Part shown: piece by piece, positions 36,155 to 46,021 of the stretch | Layout: each line of letters opens with the position of its first letter | Position numbering within the stretch: the stretch's first letter is position 1 | Assembly (NCBI RefSeq): GCF_000026225.1 | Contig: NC_011740.1 | Location: forward strand, 868,001 to 932,000 | Source: Escherichia fergusonii ATCC 35469 | Lineage (GTDB): Bacteria; Pseudomonadota; Gammaproteobacteria; Enterobacterales; Enterobacteriaceae | DNA: 64,000 nt | Reading direction: 5' to 3' | Position numbers and translations under genes: made by a program | Notes under the pieces: generated by a model | What the model was told of the DNA's origin: nothing | Database searches by the model: none | The model's input: only the letters and a program-made list of their open reading frames with translations

Positions 36155-37128
36155 GTTGGTTATCACCGGAACTGATTGAGATCCTGCTGACCATCCTCAA
36201 AGCGGTGGTGATCCTGCTGGTGGTTGTCACCTGCGGGGCATTCATGAGCTTTGGCGAACGTCGCCTGCTGGGTCTGTTCCAGAACCGTTACGGACCTAAC
36301 CGTGTTGGCTGGGGCGGTTCGCTCCAGCTGGTCGCGGACATGATCAAAATGTTCTTTAAAGAAGACTGGATCCCGAAATTCTCGGATCGCGTCATCTTTA
36401 CTCTGGCACCGATGATTGCCTTTACCTCGCTGCTGCTGGCCTTTGCGATTGTGCCAGTCAGTCCGGGTTGGGTGGTTGCCGACCTGAACATCGGGATTTT
36501 GTTCTTCCTGATGATGGCAGGTCTGGCGGTTTACGCGGTGCTGTTTGCGGGCTGGTCAAGTAACAACAAATACTCGCTGCTGGGTGCGATGCGTGCTTCT
36601 GCGCAGACCCTGAGCTACGAAGTGTTCCTCGGGCTTTCCCTGATGGGCGTGGTGGCGCAGGCCGGTTCATTCAACATGACCGACATCGTTAACAGCCAGG
36701 CGCACGTGTGGAACGTCATCCCGCAATTCTTTGGTTTTATTACCTTTGCCATCGCGGGCGTGGCGGTGTGTCACCGTCACCCGTTTGACCAGCCGGAAGC
36801 CGAGCAGGAACTGGCGGATGGTTACCACATTGAATATTCCGGCATGAAGTTCGGTCTGTTCTTCGTGGGCGAATACATCGGGATTGTGACCATCTCCGCA
36901 TTGATGGTGACGCTGTTCTTCGGTGGCTGGCAAGGCCCGTTCTTACCGCCATTCATCTGGTTCGCGCTGAAAACCGCGTTCTTTATGATGATGTTCATTT
37001 TGATTCGTGCGTCGTTACCGCGTCCGCGTTATGACCAGGTAATGTCCTTCGGCTGGAAAATCTGCCTGCCGCTGACGCTGATCAACTTGCTGGTAACGGC
37101 GGCTGTCATTCTCTGGCAGGCGCAATAA
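36151..37128 (+). CDS. nuoH: NADH-quinone oxidoreductase subunit H
   Basis: Membrane subunit at the junction with the peripheral arm; it forms the entrance of the quinone chamber. It has 325 residues with eight or nine membrane helices. The loop [20 protein letters not shown] (about residues 34-53) and the acidic loop [20 protein letters not shown] (about 211-230) are the conserved functional loops. It starts inside the nuoG stop codon (ATGA at 36151). Confidence 0.97.
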
Positions 37129-37142
37129 GGGGCACTAAGACC

Positions 37143-37685
37143 ATGACCTTAAAAGAATTGTTAGTAGGTTTCGGCACCCAGGTTCGTAGTATCTGGATGA
37201 TCGGCCTGCACGCGTTCGCCAAACGCGAAACGCGAATGTACCCGGAAGAGCCGGTCTATCTGCCGCCCCGTTATCGTGGTCGCATCGTTCTGACCCGCGA
37301 CCCGGACGGCGAAGAGCGTTGCGTAGCCTGTAACCTCTGCGCGGTAGCCTGCCCGGTCGGCTGTATCTCGCTGCAAAAAGCAGAAACCAAAGACGGTCGC
37401 TGGTATCCGGAATTTTTCCGCATCAACTTCTCACGCTGCATTTTCTGTGGTCTGTGCGAAGAAGCCTGTCCGACTACGGCTATTCAGTTAACCCCGGATT
37501 TCGAAATGGGGGAATACAAGCGCCAGGATCTGGTTTATGAGAAAGAGGATCTGCTGATCTCCGGTCCGGGCAAATACCCGGAATATAACTTCTACCGGAT
37601 GGCAGGTATGGCAATCGACGGCAAAGATAAGGGCGAAGCAGAGAACGAAGCCAAGCCTATCGACGTCAAGAGCCTGTTACCGTAA
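37143..37685 (+). CDS. nuoI: NADH-quinone oxidoreductase subunit I
   Basis: 23-kDa subunit with two 4Fe-4S clusters, N6a and N6b, that link the NADH module to N2. It has 180 residues. The two ferredoxin motifs are [15 protein letters not shown] (60-74) and [16 protein letters not shown] (99-114). The N-terminal amphipathic helix rests on the membrane part. It lies 14 bases after nuoH and 11 before nuoJ. Confidence 0.98.
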
Positions 37686-37696
37686 GGAGAGGGGCA

Positions 37697-38251
37697 ATGG
37701 AGTTCGCTTTTTATATCTGTGGCCTGATAGCCATACTTGCGACCTTGCGAGTGATCACCCATACCAATCCGGTACACGCATTGCTGTACCTGATTATTTC
37801 GCTGCTGGCGATTTCCGGGGTGTTCTTCTCACTGGGCGCTTACTTCGCCGGTGCGCTGGAAATTATCGTCTACGCGGGTGCCATTATGGTGCTGTTCGTG
37901 TTCGTGGTGATGATGCTCAACCTGGGCGGTTCGGAAATCGAACAGGAACGCCAGTGGCTGAAACCGCAGGTGTGGATTGGTCCGGCAATTTTGTCAGCCA
38001 TCATGCTGGTGGTGATTGTTTACGCCATTCTCGGTGTTAACGATCAGGGTATCGACGGTACGCCAATCAGTGCTAAAGCAGTAGGTATCACGCTGTTCGG
38101 GCCTTATGTACTGGCGGTGGAACTGGCTTCTATGCTGCTGCTGGCTGGTCTGGTTGTGGCCTTCCACGTCGGTCGTGAAGAGCGTGCGGGTGAAGTGCTG
38201 AGCAATCGTAAAGACGACAGCGCGAAAAGAAAAACGGAGGAGCACGCATGA
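37697..38251 (+). CDS. nuoJ: NADH-quinone oxidoreductase subunit J
   Basis: Membrane subunit with five helices, 184 residues. The third helix region [20 protein letters not shown] contains the pi-bulge thought to take part in proton coupling. It follows nuoI after 11 bases with AAGGAGAGG as ribosome binding site, and overlaps nuoK (ATGA at 38248). Confidence 0.97.
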
Positions 38252-38550
38252 TCCCCTTACAACATGGACTGATCCTCGCGGCAATCTTATTCGTTCTTGG
38301 TTTAACCGGTCTGGTTATCCGTCGCAATCTGCTTTTTATGCTGATTGGTCTGGAAATCATGATTAACGCCTCTGCGCTGGCCTTTGTGGTCGCCGGAAGC
38401 TACTGGGGCCAGACCGACGGTCAGGTGATGTACATTCTCGCCATCAGCCTCGCGGCGGCGGAAGCGAGTATCGGCCTTGCGCTGCTGCTGCAACTTCACC
38501 GTCGTCGCCAGAACCTGAACATCGATTCAGTAAGTGAGATGCGCGGATGA
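38248..38550 (+). CDS. nuoK: NADH-quinone oxidoreductase subunit K
   Basis: Small membrane subunit of 100 residues with three helices and two conserved glutamates (Glu36 in [10 protein letters not shown] and Glu72 in [10 protein letters not shown]) on the proton path. It is related to MrpC of antiporters. It overlaps nuoJ before it and nuoL after it by four bases each. Confidence 0.97.
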
Positions 38551-40388
38551 ACATGCTTGCCTTAACCATTATTTTGCCATTGATTGGCTTCGTCCTGCTG
38601 GCGTTCTCCCGTGGGCGCTGGTCTGAAAACGTCTCAGCGATCGTCGGCGTAGGCTCTGTGGGCCTGGCGGCGCTGGTAACCGCCTTTATCGGCGTCGATT
38701 TTTTCGCTAACGGCGAGCAGCCTTACAGCCAGCCGCTGTGGACGTGGATGTCGGTAGGCGACTTTAATATCGGTTTCAATCTGGTGCTGGACGGCCTGTC
38801 GCTGACCATGCTCTCGGTAGTCACCGGTGTCGGTTTCCTTATTCACATGTACGCCTCCTGGTACATGCGTGGTGAAGAGGGCTACTCTCGCTTCTTCGCT
38901 TACACCAACCTGTTCATCGCCAGTATGGTAGTTCTGGTGCTCGCCGACAACCTGCTGCTGATGTACCTCGGCTGGGAAGGCGTTGGCCTGTGCTCCTATC
39001 TGTTGATCGGTTTCTATTACACCGATCCGAAGAATGGTGCAGCGGCAATGAAAGCGTTCGTCGTGACCCGTGTGGGTGACGTGTTCCTCGCTTTCGCGCT
39101 GTTCATTCTTTACAACGAACTGGGCACCCTGAACTTCCGCGAAATGGTGGAACTGGCACCAGCGCACTTTGCTGACGGCAATAACATGCTGATGTGGGCG
39201 ACGCTGATGCTGCTGGGCGGTGCGGTCGGTAAATCTGCGCAGTTGCCGTTGCAGACATGGCTTGCCGACGCGATGGCGGGCCCGACGCCTGTCTCCGCGC
39301 TGATCCATGCTGCAACAATGGTAACCGCGGGTGTCTACCTGATCGCCCGTACCCACGGCCTGTTCCTGATGACCCCGGAAGTTCTGCATCTGGTGGGTAT
39401 TGTCGGGGCAGTTACGCTGCTGCTGGCCGGTTTTGCCGCGCTGGTACAGACCGACATCAAACGTGTTCTCGCTTACTCCACCATGAGCCAGATTGGCTAC
39501 ATGTTCCTTGCGCTTGGCGTACAGGCATGGGATGCGGCGATTTTCCACTTGATGACCCACGCGTTCTTTAAAGCGCTGCTGTTCCTGGCATCCGGTTCCG
39601 TCATTCTGGCCTGCCATCACGAACAGAACATCTTCAAGATGGGCGGTCTGCGTAAATCTATTCCGCTGGTTTATCTCTGCTTCCTGGTGGGTGGTGCAGC
39701 ACTGTCGGCACTGCCGCTGGTTACTGCGGGCTTCTTCAGTAAGGATGAGATCCTCGCCGGTGCGATGGCGAATGGTCATATCAATCTGATGGTGGCAGGT
39801 CTGGTCGGTGCGTTTATGACCTCTCTCTACACCTTCCGTATGATTTTCATCGTCTTCCACGGGAAAGAACAAATTCATGCTCACGCCGTGAAAGGGATTA
39901 CTCACAGCCTGCCGCTGATTGTGCTGCTGATCCTTTCCACCTTCGTTGGCGCACTGATTGTACCGCCGCTGCAGGGCGTGCTTCCGCAAACTACGGAACT
40001 GGCGCACGGCAGCATGTTGACCCTGGAAATTACCTCAGGCGTGGTCGCGGTGGTTGGCATTCTGCTGGCAGCCTGGCTGTGGCTGGGTAAACGTACTCTG
40101 GTGACCTCCATCGCCAACAGTGCGCCGGGCCGTCTGCTGGGTACCTGGTGGTACAACGCCTGGGGCTTTGACTGGCTGTACGACATAGTGTTCGTCAAGC
40201 CGTTCCTGGGTATTGCCTGGTTACTGAAACGCGATCCGCTGAACTCAATGATGAACATTCCGGCGGTTCTCTCGCGCTTTGCGGGTAAAGGTCTGCTGTT
40301 CAGTGAGAACGGCTACCTGCGCTGGTATGTGGCATCCATGAGCATCGGTGCGGTCGTGGTGCTGGCACTGTTGATGGTACTGCGTTGA
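38547..40388 (+). CDS. nuoL: NADH-quinone oxidoreductase subunit L
   Basis: Most distal antiporter-like proton-pumping subunit, 613 residues, about 16 membrane helices and a long lateral amphipathic helix near the C-terminus. Conserved charged residues include the Glu in [17 protein letters not shown] and the lysine in [30 protein letters not shown]. It starts within the nuoK stop. It is followed by a 163-base gap with a REP element before nuoM. Confidence 0.97.
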
Positions 40389-40430
40389 GTTAAGGATTGT
40401 GGGATTGCCCCTGGGCATATAAGAACGTAG

Positions 40431-40462
40431 GTCGGATAAGCCGTCTTGGCGGTGTATCCGAC
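40431..40462. repeat. REP element between nuoL and nuoM
   Basis: GTCGGATA (40431-40438) and TATCCGAC (40455-40462), with an inner GCC/GGC pairing, form the typical REP hairpin. It lies in the only long gap (163 bases) in the second half of the operon. Confidence 0.85.
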
Positions 40463-40551
40463 ACTACCCCCGGTCCGAAGAGAATTTTCTGTCGTGAGAA
40501 TTCGTTGAAAATCCGGTCCTGACGGGACTTTTACAAGGAATAAAGATCGCC

Positions 40552-42081
40552 ATGTTACTACCCTGGCTAATATTAATTCCCTTTATTGGCGGCTTCCTGT
40601 GCTGGCAGACCGAACGCTTTGGCGTCAAGGTGCCACGCTGGATCGCGCTGATCACCATGGGATTGACGCTGGCGCTGTCGCTGCAACTGTGGTTGCAGGG
40701 CGGTTATTCACTGACGCAATCCGCCGGAATTCCGCAGTGGCAGTCTGAATTCGACATGCCATGGATCCCGCGTTTTGGTATCTCTATTCATCTCGCCATT
40801 GATGGTCTGTCGCTGCTGATGGTCGTGCTGACCGGTCTGCTCGGCGTGCTGGCGGTACTTTGTTCGTGGAAAGAGATCGAAAAATATCAGGGCTTCTTCC
40901 ACCTCAACCTGATGTGGATCCTGGGCGGCGTTATCGGCGTGTTCCTTGCCATCGACATGTTCCTGTTCTTCTTTTTCTGGGAAATGATGCTGGTGCCGAT
41001 GTACTTCCTGATCGCACTTTGGGGGCATAAAGCTTCTGACGGTAAAACGCGTATCACGGCGGCAACCAAGTTCTTCATTTACACCCAGGCGAGTGGTCTG
41101 GTGATGTTGATTGCTATCCTGGCGCTGGTTTTTGTTCACTACAATGCGACCGGTGTCTGGACGTTCAATTATGAAGAGCTGCTGAATACGCCGATGTCTA
41201 ACGGCGTGGAATATCTGTTGATGCTGGGCTTCTTCATCGCCTTCGCAGTGAAAATGCCGGTGGTTCCGCTGCATGGCTGGCTGCCGGATGCGCACTCTCA
41301 GGCACCGACTGCCGGTTCCGTTGACCTCGCGGGGATCTTGCTGAAAACCGCCGCTTACGGTTTGCTGCGTTTCTCTCTGCCACTGTTTCCGAACGCGTCG
41401 GCAGAGTTCGCGCCAATCGCCATGTGGTTGGGTGTTATCGGCATCTTCTACGGTGCGTGGATGGCCTTCGCCCAGACCGATATCAAACGTCTGATCGCCT
41501 ACACCTCGGTTTCCCACATGGGCTTCGTGCTGATTGCTATCTACACCGGCAGCCAGTTGGCCTACCAGGGCGCGGTCATTCAGATGATTGCTCACGGCTT
41601 GTCGGCGGCGGGTCTGTTTATTCTCTGCGGTCAGCTTTATGAGCGTATCCATACCCGCGATATGCGCATGATGGGCGGTCTGTGGAGCAAAATGAAATGG
41701 CTGCCAGCACTGTCGCTGTTCTTTGCAGTGGCAACGCTTGGGATGCCAGGCACCGGTAACTTCGTCGGCGAATTTATGATCCTGTTCGGCAGCTTCCAGG
41801 TTGTCCCGATGATTACCGTTATCTCTACCTTCGGGCTGGTCTTTGCTTCTGTTTATTCGCTGGCGATGCTTCATCGCGCTTACTTCGGTAAAGCGAAAAG
41901 CGAGATTGCCAGCAAAGAACTGCCAGGGATGTCGCTGCGTGAGCTGTTTATGATCCTGTTGCTGGTGGTGCTGCTGGTACTGCTGGGCTTCTATCCGCAG
42001 CCGATTCTGGATACCTCGCATTCCGCGATTGGCAATATCCAGCAGTGGTTTGTTAATTCCGTTACTACTACAAGGCCGTAA
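40552..42081 (+). CDS. nuoM: NADH-quinone oxidoreductase subunit M
   Basis: Antiporter-like proton-pumping subunit, 509 residues, 14 membrane helices. The conserved Glu lies in FFFFWEMMLVPMYFLIALWG (about residues 139-158) and the Lys in AVKMPVVPLHGWLPDAHSQA (about 233-252). The start ATG 40552 follows AAGGAAT. nuoN begins 6 bases after its stop. The sequence is as in E. coli. Confidence 0.97.
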   Translation: MLLPWLILIPFIGGFLCWQTERFGVKVPRWIALITMGLTLALSLQLWLQGGYSLTQSAGIPQWQSEFDMPWIPRFGISIHLAIDGLSLLMVVLTGLLGVLAVLCSWKEIEKYQGFFHLNLMWILGGVIGVFLAIDMFLFFFFWEMMLVPMYFLIALWGHKASDGKTRITAATKFFIYTQASGLVMLIAILALVFVHYNATGVWTFNYEELLNTPMSNGVEYLLMLGFFIAFAVKMPVVPLHGWLPDAHSQAPTAGSVDLAGILLKTAAYGLLRFSLPLFPNASAEFAPIAMWLGVIGIFYGAWMAFAQTDIKRLIAYTSVSHMGFVLIAIYTGSQLAYQGAVIQMIAHGLSAAGLFILCGQLYERIHTRDMRMMGGLWSKMKWLPALSLFFAVATLGMPGTGNFVGEFMILFGSFQVVPMITVISTFGLVFASVYSLAMLHRAYFGKAKSEIASKELPGMSLRELFMILLLVVLLVLLGFYPQPILDTSHSAIGNIQQWFVNSVTTTRP

Positions 42082-42087
42082 ATCGCC

Positions 42088-43545
42088 ATGACAATAACTC
42101 CACAAAACCTGATCGCACTGCTACCGTTGCTGATCGTCGGCTTGACGGTGGTGGTTGTGATGCTCTCCATTGCGTGGCGACGCAATCATTTCCTCAACGC
42201 TACGCTCTCGGTTATTGGGCTTAACGCGGCGCTGGTTTCGCTCTGGTTTGTCGGCCAGGCGGGCGCTATGGACGTTACGCCGCTGATGCGCGTTGATGGT
42301 TTCGCCATGCTTTACACTGGGCTTGTATTGTTGGCGAGCCTCGCCACCTGTACTTTCGCCTACCCGTGGCTTGAAGGCTATAACGACAACAAGGACGAGT
42401 TCTACCTGTTGGTGTTAATTGCCGCTCTGGGCGGGATCCTGCTGGCGAATGCCAATCACCTGGCGTCTCTGTTCCTCGGTATTGAACTGATCTCTCTGCC
42501 GCTGTTTGGCCTGGTCGGTTACGCTTTCCGCCAGAAACGTTCGCTGGAAGCCAGTATCAAATACACCATCCTTTCTGCTGCAGCGTCTTCTTTCCTGCTG
42601 TTTGGTATGGCACTGGTGTACGCGCAGTCTGGCGACCTGTCGTTCGTTGCACTGGGTAAAAACCTTGGCGACGGCATGCTCAACGAGCCGCTGTTGCTGG
42701 CAGGTTTTGGCCTGATGATTGTCGGCCTCGGCTTCAAGCTCTCTCTGGTGCCGTTCCACCTGTGGACGCCAGACGTATACCAGGGCGCGCCTGCGCCGGT
42801 TTCTACCTTCCTGGCGACGGCGAGCAAAATCGCTATCTTCGGCGTGGTGATGCGTCTGTTCCTCTACGCACCAGTGGGTGATAGCGAAGCGATTCGCGTG
42901 GTGCTGGCGATTATCGCCTTTGCCTCTATCATCTTCGGTAACCTGATGGCACTGAGCCAGACCAATATCAAACGTCTGCTCGGTTACTCGTCTATCTCTC
43001 ACCTCGGCTATCTGCTGGTGGCGCTGATTGCGCTGCAAACTGGCGAGATGTCGATGGAAGCGGTAGGGGTTTACCTGGCCGGTTATCTGTTCAGCAGCCT
43101 CGGCGCATTTGGCGTAGTCAGCCTGATGTCCAGCCCGTACCGTGGCCCGGATGCTGATTCCCTGTTCTCTTACCGCGGTCTGTTCTGGCATCGTCCGATC
43201 CTCGCGGCAGTGATGACGGTGATGATGCTGTCTCTGGCGGGTATCCCAATGACGCTGGGCTTTATCGGTAAGTTCTATGTGCTGGCGGTCGGTGTCCAGG
43301 CACACTTGTGGTGGCTGGTGGGCGCGGTGGTTGTCGGTTCGGCAATCGGCCTCTACTACTACCTGCGCGTAGCGGTGAGCTTATACCTGCACGCCCCGGA
43401 GCAACCGGGTCGCGATGCACCGTCAAACTGGCAGTACAGCGCAGGTGGTATCGTGGTGCTGATCTCTGCACTGTTGGTACTGGTGCTGGGTGTATGGCCG
43501 CAACCGCTGATTAGCATTGTGCGGTTAGCAATGCCGCTGATGTAA
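42088..43545 (+). CDS. nuoN: NADH-quinone oxidoreductase subunit N
   Basis: Third antiporter-like proton-pumping subunit, 485 residues, about 14 membrane helices. Conserved residues lie in [17 protein letters not shown] (Glu) and [20 protein letters not shown] (Lys). It is the last gene of the nuo operon and is closed by a strong intrinsic terminator 17 bases after the stop. Confidence 0.97.
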
Positions 43546-43561
43546 GGTTGAGTGTTGATGT

Positions 43562-43591
43562 AAAAAAACCGCCGATTTCGGCGGTTTTTTT
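43562..43591 (+). terminator. Intrinsic terminator of the nuo operon
   Basis: AAAAAAACCGCCGA, TTT, CGGCGGTTTTTTT: a GC-rich stem flanked by an A-run and a T-run. Confidence 0.95.
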
Positions 43592-43687
43592 ATGGTGTTA
43601 ATTGTTGCTAATAAAAAGAACATATAAATCTATATCTGCGTCGAAGTATAATGATTCACTTCCTAATACAATACACAAGGAAAACCA

Positions 43688-44404
43688 ATGGAATGGTTAA
43701 GTGAGATTCGCACACTTCGGGAGAACGTACCTGTCGGTATCCAGGCTGCCAGGCGTTTGTTAGAGAAGACGGGTGGTGATGTTGATGAAGCCATTAAGTT
43801 GTTTCATATTGATCAAATCAATATATTGACTGCAAAAGCAGATGTCATTCATCAGGAAGCAGAGAATGTTTTACTGGCGACAAACTATGATATTGCAGAA
43901 GCACTACGGCGTATTGATGAACAGCGCTATACACTGACGGAATTGATTTTGCGTAAAAATAAGGATACCGGAGATGCTTTAAGTAACATAGAATTAGCAA
44001 TAGCATATGAATGGAATCTGACATGCCAATTCTGGTTTGGTTTTAAGGCATTCCAGTCGCTACCTCCACAATTACAAGCCTTTATGCTGGTATGTGAATG
44101 GCGTAACTATTGGGGATGGGAAGGGCTGGATAGTGCGTTATATTATGAGATAGAAAATGTCCCCCAACAATTACAGGTAGTAGGCTTAGATGAAATGGCT
44201 GAAGTTATTGTTGTGGCGAGAAATCGTTATGATGAGTTAAGAGTACAAGGCAAAGACCATAATAACATCATTAAAGATGATAAATTTAAAAAATTTATGA
44301 AGCACTGTGAACAACTGGATAGTGAAGCCGACGCTATATTACTGCAATTTGTAAAGGATAATATTGAGATTTTCCCACGTCGCCACAACGGACACGATTT
44401 ATAA
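43688..44404 (+). CDS. yfbN: Uncharacterised protein YfbN with tandem UBA/EF-Ts-N-like motifs
   Basis: 238 residues, function unknown. The N-terminal half matches remembered K-12 YfbN closely; the C-terminal half (after about residue 125) differs strongly. Residues 4-40 (IRTLRENVPVGIQAARRLLE, then GGDVDEAIKLF) resemble the three-helix UBA/TS-N domain of elongation factor Ts. Residues 50-78 (HQEAENVLLATNYDIAEALRR) look like a second copy. This suggests a protein-binding role but not an enzyme. Start ATG 43688 with CAAGGA. It is AT-rich compared with nuo and overlaps the 3' end of the convergent SUKH gene by 6 bases. Confidence 0.85.
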   Translation: MEWLSEIRTLRENVPVGIQAARRLLEKTGGDVDEAIKLFHIDQINILTAKADVIHQEAENVLLATNYDIAEALRRIDEQRYTLTELILRKNKDTGDALSNIELAIAYEWNLTCQFWFGFKAFQSLPPQLQAFMLVCEWRNYWGWEGLDSALYYEIENVPQQLQVVGLDEMAEVIVVARNRYDELRVQGKDHNNIIKDDKFKKFMKHCEQLDSEADAILLQFVKDNIEIFPRRHNGHDL

Positions 44405-44974
44405 AAAATCATCCCAAAATTGAACAGGCTTTTTATCTGTCTGATAATTTCCAGGTAATGACAGGTTGAATTCCGTTTTTATCCAGGATGACAGATCGTT
44501 GCCAGCACAGATGATATCGCTGTTATATATTGAATACACGGGATTACCACCAGTATACGAAGATGTAGACATATATCGATGCTTATATAAAGGAATCAAA
44601 ACTGGGCATTGGTTTGAGATTTTATCAAAATGATCTTTACGTGAATCTAAATTAAGTAGTTTTTCTCCCCATATATCAAACCAAAAATTGTTTTTCATAA
44701 CATCGTATAATATACCATCTAAAGGAATTTTTAATCTCTGTTTCACCTCGCGTTCCATTTTTCCAGAGTGCAGAGTTTGCCGCCAGTGAATAAAACCTTC
44801 AGTCGCTGGCAAAGCATTATGCAAAAATGCTTTATAATCGAGTGGAAAGCGGAAATTAAAAGTTTGCTCAATGGCAGTAATCTCGGCCTCACTCAAACCT
44901 GCATAGAATATAATTCCTTGAGCTTTTAATTTGTTAATCAGAAATGTGTAGTCCAATGCTTTTTTCAATTTCAT
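44399..44974 (-). CDS. SMI1/KNR4 (SUKH) family protein, possible immunity protein
   Basis: 191 residues. The SUKH signature is visible at residues about 26-55 (GLSEAEITAIEQTFNFRFPL, then DYKAFLHNALP), and PVLIPLYKHRYM with a later IYNSDIICAGNDL forms the usual second half. In bacteria, SUKH proteins are often immunity proteins against polymorphic toxins. No toxin gene lies next to it. It sits between yfbN and yfbM, is AT-rich, and I do not recall it in K-12. Its stop overlaps the yfbN stop by 6 bases. The start ATG at 44974 has AAGGTTAT before it. Confidence 0.8.
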   Translation of the reverse strand: MKLKKALDYTFLINKLKAQGIIFYAGLSEAEITAIEQTFNFRFPLDYKAFLHNALPATEGFIHWRQTLHSGKMEREVKQRLKIPLDGILYDVMKNNFWFDIWGEKLLNLDSRKDHFDKISNQCPVLIPLYKHRYMSTSSYTGGNPVYSIYNSDIICAGNDLSSWIKTEFNLSLPGNYQTDKKPVQFWDDFL

Positions 44975-45125
44975 TACAATAACCTTAAAGCCTTATACTA
45001 CAGGTTGAAACGAAGCTAAATCATTCGTAAGCTGGATAAAATATTTTTGCATTATATCCAGCTTTTAATACGAATGCTTCATTTAAACTTCCAGACATCC
45101 ACTTTCCATTGTGCTACCAGCTGAA
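44975..45125. other. Intergenic stretch between the SUKH gene and yfbM
   Basis: 151 AT-rich bases, both flanking genes on the minus strand. No clear terminator or promoter was recognised. Confidence 0.4.
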
Positions 45126-45629
45126 TCACCCAACAATAACCGTCAGCGCATGATTCCCCTGTCGCAGTATACGCCGATAAGCACTAATTAATTTTTCCAT
45201 ATCGAGCATGATCGAAGCAAAGAGTTGCCCCTCTAACTCTTCTGAAAAGGTTACTCCCGGATAAATCTCCATTTCATTGAGTCGCTGAATGGAAAACTGT
45301 TTACGCAGCACATTTCGGTCAAGAGCTTCCAGTCGGTCGATTGTCGCAGCTAACTCCTGATTCCAGGTCAACCCCAGGAAACCATCTATGCCATCTTCGA
45401 GGCTGTGTTCACCAAGCACAGCACGACTCAGCGGATCATTCTTAGCTGGATCAAAAGCAGAGGTGCCCGTCAGGCCAAAGTGTAAAAAATCCCAGCGTTT
45501 ATCAATATCCAGTCGGCGTAATCCTGAAAGCGTGTCATGAATATTGTCCATTAAAGGTTTTTCAGCTGACTCAAGCAGTTGGTTAATCTTTTCTGAGTCG
45601 ATTTCCGCAAAATAGCCAATCATTCCCAT
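45126..45629 (-). CDS. yfbM: DUF1877 family protein YfbM
   Basis: 167 residues, matching remembered K-12 YfbM in length and nearly all of its sequence. DUF1877 proteins are soluble and their function is unknown. Typical features are MGMIGYFAEIDSEKI at the start, DKRWDFLHFGLTG in the middle and the GVTFSEELEGQLF stretch near residue 125. The start ATG 45629 has GGAGGGAAAAC before it. Its neighbours differ from K-12: yfbL is missing and an SUKH gene lies downstream. Confidence 0.9.
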   Translation of the reverse strand: MGMIGYFAEIDSEKINQLLESAEKPLMDNIHDTLSGLRRLDIDKRWDFLHFGLTGTSAFDPAKNDPLSRAVLGEHSLEDGIDGFLGLTWNQELAATIDRLEALDRNVLRKQFSIQRLNEMEIYPGVTFSEELEGQLFASIMLDMEKLISAYRRILRQGNHALTVIVG

Positions 45630-46021
45630 TTGTTTTCCCTCCGTTAGATTTTATTTTGCATATCTTAAAACACTTACCGCAGAATAAAACTGAGGAGGTT
45701 ATTTTTCTGGAGCCAGCTCGAGAAATATCTTACTTCTGAGTAAAAAATGACTTCTTTGTAGTGAGTTATATTTGCAGTGAATTATTTTGTTTGTAATATC
45801 ATAAATTTTTATTAATGATATCTGGAGGGTATTTAAATAAGTTATCGTAATGTTATGACGTATACAAAAAACGATATGATATATTGGTGGTTATTTTCAT
45901 GATTTATCGCTTTCCAGGAATAATCCGCTAATTATTTTTATGAATATATTTTGATTGGCTAATTTTTCTTAAGAGGCTATGTTTGCTGCCTCTCTGGTTT
46001 TGTCAAATAAAAGGAATTTAT
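45630..46021. other. Divergent AT-rich region between yfbM and yfbK
   Basis: 392 bases with no credible open frame. It must hold promoters for both genes. Only AT-rich sequence, typical of H-NS-bound regions, can be seen; nothing specific is assigned. K-12 has yfbL at this point. Confidence 0.6.

Noticed and set aside
38634..40007. 457-codon open frame on the strand opposite nuoL
   Set aside because: Arises from codon bias of nuoL; composition rich in His, Gln and Arg, no known domain and no ribosome binding site.
40708..42105. 465-codon open frame opposite nuoM
   Set aside because: Same reason: a shadow of a conserved membrane protein gene with no independent support.
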